From SW10 sp965657795 (lineage in GTDB: Bacteria > Verrucomicrobiota > Verrucomicrobiia > Verrucomicrobiales > Akkermansiaceae), in NCBI GenBank assembly GCA_965657795.1, contig CBFHQJ010000011.1, positions 9,764 through 73,763 of the forward strand: 64,000 nucleotides of DNA, given 5' to 3'. Both the position numbers and the translations under genes were made by a program. Under the pieces are notes generated by a model, which was not told the origin of the DNA, did no database searches, and worked only from the letters and a program-made list of their open reading frames with translations. Below, piece after piece: positions 36,739 through 46,100 of the stretch; positions within the stretch are counted from its first letter, which is position 1, and every line of letters starts with the position of its first letter.

Positions 36739-39203
36739 TAGTTTTCAGGGTTGGGGGCTTTACGATAAAGGAAGGAGTCTGAGGTCAAAAGCGAGACAAG
36801 GAGAGCTTTAAAACTCCCCCCATTTTCGACATAGGCACGATCCGCCGCCATCAAGGTCGGCGAGTCATCCAAGGTCTCATTGCGCCCCATCCAAAAGCGG
36901 AAGGCATGGCGGATGAAAGATTGGCGAACTCGCTCGGACTTCGCGAGCCGGTTTACCAGATCAATGGCATCCTCAACCGGTCCATCGAGATCCGGATTCC
37001 CAGTTCCACGGAGTTCCCCCGACGTATCCACCGGCACCGCGGACTTGGGGACCGGCGCTTTGAGCTCTGCCAATCGCTGACGGTAACGATTCACCTCCTT
37101 CTGCCATTGTTCGTCGGTCATCTCCTGCCACTTCTTCCGTTCTCCGATCCATCGCTTCAGATCCTTCTCATAGCGGCTCAAAGCAGCCGGATAGTTCTTC
37201 ACGCCCTCCTCCGGTTTCTTCATCTCAGCCAATTTAGCCTCCGCCTCGGCCACCTTCACTTGCCGCCCCGCGCCATCCAATTTCAACCAACGTTTCAATT
37301 CATCCCGGGTTCTCTGCGTGTCGTGCTCAAACTTCCGCTTCTTCTTAAAAAACTCATCAGCGTCACCCAGCACGATGATCTTCCGGAACCTCCCAAAATC
37401 ATCATAAGCCTCAAAGACCTCCCCGAGAGGATTCATTTGCCGATGACAACGCCAGCATTCCTCCGGCCTGACCTTATCCATCCTCTGCCTCAGCGTCCGA
37501 TGAGGGTCGTCCGAAACCTTGGCATCGACGCCGATGGGGACCTCCGGAACAAGATCGGCAAGAAGGTGCTCGCGAATCCACTTCCCCCGGCGAATGGGAT
37601 CATTCTCGGTATTCCCGCTGTGTGCCACCAACCATGCCGGATGAGTCAACATGCCCGCCCGCTGCTTCCTCGGAAAGGCAATCGCCTCTCCCGCTCCACG
37701 CCGCACGGCACGCGCCGCATCGCGATCCAAATTATAAGCCTCAACATGATTGCTCCCCAAGCCCGGCCATTTTCCGGACTTCAAAATGTTCGCCCACTCC
37801 TCCTCGCCATACTGCTCGCGGAGATGCTTGTTGTGTCTCTCGTCAGGATTCCCCTGCAGCTTTTTAATCTTATCACCCTTGATGTAGTCCATGGGATAGC
37901 GATTGGAGGTTAGCAACTGAGCCAGAACATCCTCATCTTCCTCCAAAACCCCCAGCACAAACATATCGGCATCCTTCCGCAAGCGATTGGCATGATGAAA
38001 ACCCGCCCGTTCCTTATCCTTGAAGACATCAGCAACTGCCGGATACCCAAAAAACTCCTGAAAGAAGCGAAGCTCGCGAGGTCGAAAGTGGTAATAATCT
38101 TCACCCCAGCGATGATACATCGGATAGTGCCAGTAACGCTTCTCTTTGTCTGAATTCTCCAGGATCCTTCGTACTTCCCGCTCGACGTCCGACCGTGATT
38201 TCAAGCGCCCCTCACCAGCCGCCTTTAAGAGTTCCGGATCCGGTTTATCATAGAGAGCGTAAGACAAGGCATAAGCCAACTCGAGGGGGCTCAACATCCG
38301 TCGACCATCCGGCAGTTCCCCACCCAACCCGACCTCCATCCGGAAAACAAATTCCTGGGACATCAGCATTCCCATTATCAAGGAACGAAAGCCCAGCGAG
38401 AGACCACCCAACCTTCGATTCTTTTCAAACAAGCCCTCAATGTATCGCTGCCGGTCCTCCGGCGTCGGCTCCCGCTGATAGATCTGCTTAAAAAGCTCCG
38501 TCAATGCCCGCTCGATTCCCTCTTCGGTCGGTGGTTCCGCACCTTCCTTGAAGAAACCGTTAAGAAACCGATTCATATGCGATCTTTTCGGCGACACCAT
38601 GTGCTCGGCGACGAGGTTGCTATTTCGCATCATCGTCTTAATCGTCGATTCGTCAGCGACCAGGCTCGCATAATCCTGAATGCCCTTCCCTCCCAAACCC
38701 ATCAGTGGCTGGGAAAGTTTCAGCCTCATTTCGCTCGCAAAGCGGGAATAGATCTGCGGACTCTTGCGCCACATCCTCGGCGGAGAAGAAGCCGACCCCT
38801 TAAACTTCCCACTAAAAAGATCCTCGTGATCCACCCGGTTCGCCTGATGAGGCAGCGCCAGCTTCGAGGAATCATGTCCCCGCCCGATCTTTGCCAACTC
38901 GGTCGCAATCCAGCCCTGCACCCTACTTCGTTCCACTTTCGAAGGCTGATCCTCGTCCTCCGGCGGCATGTCTCCCAAGCTCACCAACTCAAGGATCTTC
39001 TCCCAGCGTTCCACATCCTTCCCCTGCGAAATCAACCCGTCGATATCGTGAACCGTAAAATCCGCTTTCTGCTTCTTCTCACCATGGCAGCGAACACAAT
39101 GCTCGGAAAGAAAGGGCTTAATCCGTTCATTAAATTCCGCCACATCGGTTTCCTTACCTAAGCAGAGAGAACCCAGAAGAACAAGAATACCGATGCACTT
39201 CAT
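36738..39203 (-). CDS. Planctomycete-type cytochrome C / DUF1592-DUF1588-DUF1585 protein
   Basis: 821 residues with signal peptide (cut near LCLGKE). A CxxCH haem-type motif (HCVRCHGEKKQKADF) lies in the N-terminal cytochrome-like domain. Then come the DUF1592 body (FGYPAVADVFKDKERAGFHHA), DUF1588 (GMLTHPAWLVAHSGNTENDPIRRGKWIREHLL and a second CWRCH with MNPLGEVFEAYDDFG) and DUF1585 (IRHAFRFWMGRNETLDDS; GSFKALLVSLLTSDSFLYRK). A Lys/Glu-rich helical insert (about 610-720) splits DUF1588 from DUF1585. Exported, probably haem-bearing; function unknown. Second in the four-gene minus operon 42971-35332. Confidence 0.87.
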   Translation of the reverse strand: MKCIGILVLLGSLCLGKETDVAEFNERIKPFLSEHCVRCHGEKKQKADFTVHDIDGLISQGKDVERWEKILELVSLGDMPPEDEDQPSKVERSRVQGWIATELAKIGRGHDSSKLALPHQANRVDHEDLFSGKFKGSASSPPRMWRKSPQIYSRFASEMRLKLSQPLMGLGGKGIQDYASLVADESTIKTMMRNSNLVAEHMVSPKRSHMNRFLNGFFKEGAEPPTEEGIERALTELFKQIYQREPTPEDRQRYIEGLFEKNRRLGGLSLGFRSLIMGMLMSQEFVFRMEVGLGGELPDGRRMLSPLELAYALSYALYDKPDPELLKAAGEGRLKSRSDVEREVRRILENSDKEKRYWHYPMYHRWGEDYYHFRPRELRFFQEFFGYPAVADVFKDKERAGFHHANRLRKDADMFVLGVLEEDEDVLAQLLTSNRYPMDYIKGDKIKKLQGNPDERHNKHLREQYGEEEWANILKSGKWPGLGSNHVEAYNLDRDAARAVRRGAGEAIAFPRKQRAGMLTHPAWLVAHSGNTENDPIRRGKWIREHLLADLVPEVPIGVDAKVSDDPHRTLRQRMDKVRPEECWRCHRQMNPLGEVFEAYDDFGRFRKIIVLGDADEFFKKKRKFEHDTQRTRDELKRWLKLDGAGRQVKVAEAEAKLAEMKKPEEGVKNYPAALSRYEKDLKRWIGERKKWQEMTDEQWQKEVNRYRQRLAELKAPVPKSAVPVDTSGELRGTGNPDLDGPVEDAIDLVNRLAKSERVRQSFIRHAFRFWMGRNETLDDSPTLMAADRAYVENGGSFKALLVSLLTSDSFLYRKAPNPEN

Positions 39204-39212
39204 CTCTTTAAC

Positions 39213-40643
39213 TTAAGCAAAGATCTCCATCGCCGGTTTTCCAATGCCATCCTTGGTCGCGTAAAACGGACGCCCCTCGATATCAAACGAAGTCTTCGGG
39301 GAGATTCCCATCGCGTGAAAAATCGTGGCGTGCAGATCTTCAACTCCGAGTGGATTCTCCACCGCCACGAAGGGTCTCTTATTGGCGGTCTTGCCAAACT
39401 GAAATCCTTTTTTCACTCCTCCACCAAACATCAGCACGCTGGTGCCGCCGGTGAAGTGACGATGCTGACCATAGTGTTTCAACTCGGAAACAACATCGAC
39501 CTTATGGGTCGTCTGGTCACGCGCATTCGATCCCGGCACCCCTTCAATCATCATGTCGCGACTGAACTCGCTGGCAATCACCACCAAGGTGCGATCCAAC
39601 ATCCCACGCTCTTCCAAATCACGAATCAATTGCGCAATTGGCTGATCAATTTCTGATTTCAACCTCTTCACCGTGGTGTGCCCTTTTTCGTGAGTATCCC
39701 AATGCTTGAACGGTTGGTATTCGGTGGTTACCTCGACAAAACGCGCCCCCGACTCTGCCAATCTGCGCGCCAACAAACATCCCTGCCCAAAACGAGATTT
39801 CCCGTACTTCGCAGCCGAGGCTTCATCTTCTTTGGTGAGATCAAAGGCCGACGCCTCCTTCGAACTCAGCAAACGATGGGCTTTCTCCATGGAACGCAGC
39901 ATTGATTCCTGTTGAAACTCACTTCCGCTTTTCCCGACCTGTCCTTCTGAAATGAGCTTTTTGTAAAGTTTATACCGGCTTGAGAAGCGGTCCGGCGTCA
40001 TCCCTTTGGGAGGCTGCACCGCACCAATGGCCTGATCGGGATAGGGCAGCAGGAAAGGACCAAACTCACTCCCGAAAAATCCGCCGGTGTGAAAGGCTTT
40101 CAACTCTTCTTTCTCACCCACGCCCTCAAGCCGCTGCCCGATATCGATGAAAGCAGGCATCGCTTCATTCCGCTGACCCAGCACTTTCGCCATCCAAGCT
40201 CCGATGTGCGGGGCCGCCACCGTCTGCGGCGGAACGTATCCGGTGTGCCAATGGTATTGATGACGTGAGTGGAGGATGTGTCCGAGATCCGGCTGCACCG
40301 CCGAGCGGATGAGCGTTCCCCGGTCCATGACTTTGGCGAGTTCTTCGAAGCCTTCCGTGAAATCAACCCCGCTCACCGAAGTTGGAATGGCCGGGAAGGT
40401 GCTTCCCACATCCGACACCTTCAGTCCCTTTCGAAACGGCTCGTAGTGCTTCGGATCAAAAGTATCCGGCGCGGCCATTCCGCCTCCCATCCAGAGCAAA
40501 ATGCAGCAATCGGCCTTGGCTTCCGGCTGTTCAACTTCCTCGCCAAACGAGCGGGGCGCGCCCATCGCCAAAGTTGCTGCGGAAGCGGCACCGAGTTTTC
40601 GAAGGAAGTCGCGGCGATTTTCAAATTCAAGTGGCTTCGACAT
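39213..40643 (-). CDS. DUF1501 secreted protein (sulfatase-like fold)
   Basis: 476 residues. Twin-arginine signal ENRRDFLRKLGAASAATLAMG near the start, then the DUF1501 body with ILLWMGGGMAAPDTFDPKHYEPF and THEKGHTTVKRLKSEIDQPI. Late in the protein are VIASEFSRDMM and TGGTSVLMFGGGVKKGFQ. DUF1501 proteins belong to the alkaline-phosphatase/sulfatase superfamily by fold and nearly always follow a DUF1549/DUF1553 gene, as here (9-base gap). The pair is probably exported together by Tat and Sec; no substrate is known. Confidence 0.92.
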   Translation of the reverse strand: MSKPLEFENRRDFLRKLGAASAATLAMGAPRSFGEEVEQPEAKADCCILLWMGGGMAAPDTFDPKHYEPFRKGLKVSDVGSTFPAIPTSVSGVDFTEGFEELAKVMDRGTLIRSAVQPDLGHILHSRHQYHWHTGYVPPQTVAAPHIGAWMAKVLGQRNEAMPAFIDIGQRLEGVGEKEELKAFHTGGFFGSEFGPFLLPYPDQAIGAVQPPKGMTPDRFSSRYKLYKKLISEGQVGKSGSEFQQESMLRSMEKAHRLLSSKEASAFDLTKEDEASAAKYGKSRFGQGCLLARRLAESGARFVEVTTEYQPFKHWDTHEKGHTTVKRLKSEIDQPIAQLIRDLEERGMLDRTLVVIASEFSRDMMIEGVPGSNARDQTTHKVDVVSELKHYGQHRHFTGGTSVLMFGGGVKKGFQFGKTANKRPFVAVENPLGVEDLHATIFHAMGISPKTSFDIEGRPFYATKDGIGKPAMEIFA

Positions 40644-40652
40644 GATCTTTAC

Positions 40653-42971
40653 TTAGTTGATGAATTGGAATTCGGGGAGCATCAGCACCGCCCAGAGAAA
40701 ATCGGCCACCCTCTCCCGGGTCACCTTTGCACCTAAGATTTCACCAGCCACCTGTTTTTCAAGTGAAGTGGGCGGACGCGACAAGGCATCAAGATAGAGC
40801 GTTTCGATCAGTTCTTTTTCAGCAGCGAGTTTGGCTGCACCCCGATTCAGATAGTTCACAAACTCCGCGCCGTTATTTAGCTCGAGTGCCTGCAAAGTGG
40901 TCAGATCAGCCGGGCGAGTCGTGACGACTTGCTCTCGGTTCGGTCGACCAAGTGCGCGCATCAGGAGAGTCGACTTCACCAAAGAAGCGCGAACCTCACG
41001 CACTCCGTCCTTCTTCTGGACAATCCTGTCAGTGAGATATTTTCTGATCTGTCCATTCACACGAGCCTCCCAAGGTTGGGAGTTTTGTTCCACCGCAGGT
41101 TTCTTGTTTGCAAGCCAGGTCCGATCCGCAGTCAAAGTAGTTTGCTCCCCATCCAGATTTGCCAGAGTCATTAAAAGATAAAGCCCGGCGCCGTTGGGAC
41201 CACCACCGAGATTCCGGGCCTTCACCTGAAAATTATTTTTACCCTGCTTCAAAAATCCACTGAGATCAAATTGCTCAACCGTTTCCCAATTGGAATCTCC
41301 ACCAACTTTCCTGCCATTCACGATGAGCTCATACTCATTGTCACAGGTGATGATGATTCTTCCCACGGTCTTCGAGGGAAGAGTCAGCGATTTTTTGAAG
41401 AGCACCTTTTCACCAGCCGGCCGACTCCCCGGCGCGGACCAAATCCACTTCCCCGGAATACTCACCTCGGAGCCTCCACTCCCCCGAACAACCTTGGCGT
41501 CGATCTTGCCTGGCGCGGTTCCGGTGATCTCCCACACCGCATCAATTAATTGCTCGGCAGTCATCCGCTTCGCTACCGGACCCTCGAAAACAAAATCATC
41601 CTGCTTTTCCGACGGTGCAACCGTCGCACTTTGGTAGGTCCAGGAACCCACCATTAACGCCAATGTTCTCTTTAAGTCGTAACCGTTTTGGGCAAGATCC
41701 AAAGCGAGGTAATCGAGCATATCCTCGCTCCAGGGGCGATTTCCCATCATGTCCACCGGCTCCACCAAACCGCGTCCCATCAGACGGGCCCAGAGTCGGT
41801 TGACAATCGTCCGGGCAAGTCGCCCGTTCCCCGGATCGGTCGCGAGCTCAGCCGCTCGTTTCAGTCTCTCATTTTTTGGAGCCTTCTTGTCAATCGCTCC
41901 CAATTCATCGAAGAGAAACTTGGCGTCCATTCTCTCTCCTGTCGGCTTGTCACAGCGATACATTTCCAGTGGCTTCCCGGCGATAATTGCGGCCATGCCA
42001 TAAGCATCTTCCAATTTCCAATCGTCAATAAAACTGTCGTGGCAGGAAGCGCATTTCATGTTCTCACCGAAGAAGACCTGCGAGACGTTTTGGGCAAATT
42101 GAATCTCGGGAACCTGCGAGGCATTGACGTCTCCACGCCATTTGATGCCCTTGATGAATCCTTCTGATTCAGGGGTGGGATTGAGCAACTCCCGCACGAA
42201 CTGGTCGTAGCGTTTATTCTCCACCAAGGATTGATAGAGCCATCCCGTAATTTGCCGACGTCCCCCGTCAATAAATCCGGTGCCTGCATAATCATTTCGG
42301 AGGAGATCATTCCAAAACGTCATCCAATGGTCGGCATAATCGAGATTTCTCGAGAGGAGCTCTCTGATCTTTGCCTCCCGTTTCCCGGGAGCTTTCGATG
42401 CCACAAACCGTTCCAACTCATCCCTATCGGGGAGCAATCCCACGAGATCCAAACTCACCCGCCTTAAAAAGCGCGCATCGGAAATCGGCTCCGGTGGTTG
42501 AACCTTGTTCTTCTCAAAATAGGCCTTCGCGATCCGGTCGATGGGATTGCCACCTTCCGGCCCCGGCAACTCCACTTCCCGATGTGCCAATGGGGCCTGC
42601 CAGTTCTTCGCTTTAAAGGTAAAACCCTTCTCCCAAGCCAATCCTTCGTTGACCCACTTGGTTAATATTTCAATTTCAACGGCTGGCAGCGGATCAGCGT
42701 CATGGGGCATCCGCTCGTCCTCATCTTCTGCGGTGAGCACTTCGATAAAAAGGCTCTCGCCTGCATTTCCAACCTCGATCGTCTCCGAATCGAGCAAAGC
42801 CTCGCGGGTGTCCAGCGAAAGACCGCCCTTGTATTTCCCGTTCGTGTGGCACTTCGCGCAATTCTCCTTCAGGACAGGCAGGACTTCGTGCGCGAAATCC
42901 ACCTTAGCGCAGACCACCAAGCTTGACAACCAAGAGAGAAGGAGAGCAAGGGCATAAATATTGGAAAACAT
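40653..42971 (-). CDS. PSD1-type cytochrome c / DUF1549-DUF1553 protein with beta-sandwich insert
   Basis: 772 residues with a signal peptide (cut near VVCAKV). The N-terminal cytochrome-like domain has NCAKCHTNGKYKGG. DUF1549 follows (ARFLRRVSLDLVGLLPDRDEL; FAQNVSQVFFGENMKCASCHDSF, a second CxxCH) and then DUF1553 (LARTIVNRLWARLMGRGLVEP). Between the halves of DUF1553 a domain of about 125 residues (503-630) reads like a jelly-roll/carbohydrate-binding module: GKWIWSAPGSRPAGEKV, CDNEYELIVNGRKVGGDSNW. First gene of the minus operon, divergent from the giant CotH gene. Confidence 0.9.
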   Translation of the reverse strand: MFSNIYALALLLSWLSSLVVCAKVDFAHEVLPVLKENCAKCHTNGKYKGGLSLDTREALLDSETIEVGNAGESLFIEVLTAEDEDERMPHDADPLPAVEIEILTKWVNEGLAWEKGFTFKAKNWQAPLAHREVELPGPEGGNPIDRIAKAYFEKNKVQPPEPISDARFLRRVSLDLVGLLPDRDELERFVASKAPGKREAKIRELLSRNLDYADHWMTFWNDLLRNDYAGTGFIDGGRRQITGWLYQSLVENKRYDQFVRELLNPTPESEGFIKGIKWRGDVNASQVPEIQFAQNVSQVFFGENMKCASCHDSFIDDWKLEDAYGMAAIIAGKPLEMYRCDKPTGERMDAKFLFDELGAIDKKAPKNERLKRAAELATDPGNGRLARTIVNRLWARLMGRGLVEPVDMMGNRPWSEDMLDYLALDLAQNGYDLKRTLALMVGSWTYQSATVAPSEKQDDFVFEGPVAKRMTAEQLIDAVWEITGTAPGKIDAKVVRGSGGSEVSIPGKWIWSAPGSRPAGEKVLFKKSLTLPSKTVGRIIITCDNEYELIVNGRKVGGDSNWETVEQFDLSGFLKQGKNNFQVKARNLGGGPNGAGLYLLMTLANLDGEQTTLTADRTWLANKKPAVEQNSQPWEARVNGQIRKYLTDRIVQKKDGVREVRASLVKSTLLMRALGRPNREQVVTTRPADLTTLQALELNNGAEFVNYLNRGAAKLAAEKELIETLYLDALSRPPTSLEKQVAGEILGAKVTRERVADFLWAVLMLPEFQFIN

Positions 42972-43198
42972 GTTTAGGATTTCTGAAACAGGTTAGGGCT
43001 GGGGATATTGAGAGTTTCGCTCAGGCGAAAGGGATGGCGAGAGAATTGCGTTTAGGAACGCTACAAAGATTAGTAAACGGACAAAGGCCGATTTCTTACA
43101 CCACTGCCTGCGTGAATTTTCCCGTTGAGAGAAGATCCTCTTTCAGATATCCGACCCCGTTCGAGCGAACCCGCACACCACTCCCAAACAACCAACTC

Positions 43199-46100
43199 AT
43201 GACACTTTCCCCTCACGCCCGACTCCTTCTTGTCCTTGCCTTTACCTTTTCCCTCTCATCCCACGCTGCTACGCTGAGCGAAGGCGCAACTGTTCTGGTC
43301 TCCACGAACAATGCCAACTTCGACATTTCGGTTTTCCCGGGAGCAGCTGCATACAATGATCGGGGAGTGGGAGGAAACGAACCGGGAACCCCGTCTTTCA
43401 CAAATCAAATCGGAGACGGAACGGTTCTGGATTATAACTTTGTGGGCAACCAGGGCACAGGTAGCGCGTTAGTCACCTATGCCTCGGGCGGCGAGGGCCT
43501 GATTCCAACGCCTACTTCTCCCCCGTCCAACGTCCACGGCAATGGCGAAGATTGGGCCAATGTCTGGACGACAACCAATCCCGCCGGTTTCACCACCCTG
43601 AAAAACCACAATCCTACCTCGATTGCCGGCGCAGCCAACACCTTCGCCCGTTCCGCCAATGTTACCGGGACTGTGGATATTTCCGGACTTACTTCAGGAC
43701 AACTTTTTTTTCCTCACGGAACCTTTGTGAATTCATGGGAACTCACCGTCACCATGAGTGGTCCGGGGCAACCCAATCTCAGCGCCAACGCCGCTGACGG
43801 CAACGGCCCAAGCACTAACCGGGGCTGGATCACTGATTTCATCTTCACCGACGCCGCCGACTACGACACCATTACTTACACCTACACTAACGGCGACACC
43901 GATGGCTCAAGAGCCCGCTTCATGGGGGTGATTCTTATCGGGTCGGCAGTCGCCACTGCTCCGCCGACCGTAACCAATCTCGCGGCCAACGACCTCAGCC
44001 CCACCTCGGCAAATTTGCCAGGCGAAGTGACAGACACCGGGGGATCGCCTCCCTCCGTCACGATTTACTGGGGTGACAATGATGCCGGAACCAATGCCGG
44101 AAGTTGGGATAACTCCATCAACCTAGGCAATCAAAGCGGCCCTTTTTCGACTGTCCTGAGTGGATTAGCGCCTTCGACCACCTACTTCTACCGTGCCTTC
44201 GCCAGTAACGGCGCGGGCGACGACTGGGCCAACAGCACCGCCTCATTCAGCACATCCGCCCCTCCGGATCCACCTGCAGTTGTCAATTCCGCAGCAACCG
44301 GAGTCGGATTCATTGAAGCTGATTTAAACGGCTCGGTAACATCGACTGGCGGTGAGACACCCATCATCACGATTTATTACGGCGACAATGACGGCGGCAC
44401 CACTCCCGGCAACTGGGATGAGGGTGTTGACATCGGAGAACAGTCCGGAGCCTTCACCACTGACCTCTTTGGGCTCAACAGCGACACGACCTATTTCTTC
44501 CGCGCGGTCGCGCAAAACTCCGGCGGAACATCCTGGGCGCCTTCGACCGCAAGCTTCACCACCAATGCCTTTTCATTGCCCACCGTCTCAACTTCCGCCG
44601 CCACCGCCATCACCGGATCGGCCGCGCAAATCGGAGGCGAAGTGGGATCAACCGGCGGCAACCCTCCCGTCATCACCCTCTTCTGGGGAGACAACGACGG
44701 AGGAACCAACGCGCTGAATTGGGATAACCAAATCGACCTCGACGAGCAAAGTGCAGCCTTCTCATCCGTCATCACCGGTCTCAGCCCGCTGACCACCTAC
44801 TTCTTCCGCGCCTTCGCTGCGAACGACGCCGGCGATGTGTGGGCAAACTCAACCGGGTCATTTTCCACCCTCGAAGTGAGCGAACTGGTGATCAACGAAT
44901 TCATGGCGTCCAATGATGGCGGCCTAACCAACAACTCGAACAATTGGTATCCCATCGCCAATCAGGTTGCCGGAACCACCAATGATTGGATCGAAATCCT
45001 CAACAACGGCTCCTCGCCCCTTGATCTCGGGGGCTGGCACCTCACCGATGACCCCGCGGCGCCCGAGAAGTGGACCTTCCCGGCCTCGACCAATATTCCG
45101 GCAGGTGGCTTTCTCATTGTTTATGCTTCCGGCACCGGAGTGCCTGATGCCAACGGCAATCTTCACACCAATTTCAGACTCTCATCCGGCGGAGAATATA
45201 TCGGGATCATTCGCCCATCCGGTTCGGTCGCGAGCGAATTCGGCCCCGGCGGCAGCAACTATCCGGGCCAGGACGAAGATATCTCTTATGGTTTGGATCC
45301 GAACACCGGCACTTCTGTTTATTTTTCTTCCCCCACCCCGGGTGCCGTCAATGACAATGCCGGAATTGCCCGCGTGCGGGACACGAACTTCTCACCCGAC
45401 CGCGGATACTACGATCAGGCGATCAGCGTGAGCATTTCCAGTAACACGCCCGGAGCCACCATTTACTACACCACGGATGGCACCCGGCCTGTTGATCAGG
45501 CGGGCAACCCAACCGCAAACGCGCTGACTTATACCGCTCCGATCGCAATCAACGAGACCACCACCCTCAAAGCCTCCGCGACCAAAGCCGGCTTCGCCCC
45601 AACCAACATCGATTGCCAAACCTATATCCTTCTCGATATCGATAACGCCGCGAGCGATGGCACCGACCCTTCCGGGTTTAACGCCGCCTTCCTTGAACAA
45701 ACCCAACCCGCAGGATGGGGAAATCTCACCTCGGGCGACTACAACATGGACACCCGCGTCTCAAAGTCCACCGCTCTGGCCACCAACTATCAGGACTCCA
45801 CCGCCCAGACCATGCTCAAGGGACTGCGTGACATCCCCACAATCTCCATCGCGATGAACCGGGCTGATTTCAGTGGCGGAAGCGGAATCTACACCAATTC
45901 CACGAATGGCTCTCTCGAATATGAATGTTCGGCCGAATACATCCCCGCCGCCATCGATACCCGGGACGATTGGCAGATCAATTGCGGCATCAAGGTGCAA
46001 GGCGGTGCCAGCCGGAACCCCAGCGCCAGCCCCAAGCACTCCATGAATTTCCGCTTCCGCACCCAGTACGGAGCCGGACGTCTACGCGAAAACCTCTTCC

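Noticed and set aside
36906..37913. 335-codon plus-strand open frame opposite the DUF1592-type gene
   Set aside because: Low-complexity Leu/Pro/Arg shadow of a well-supported gene with CxxCH and DUF1588 motifs.
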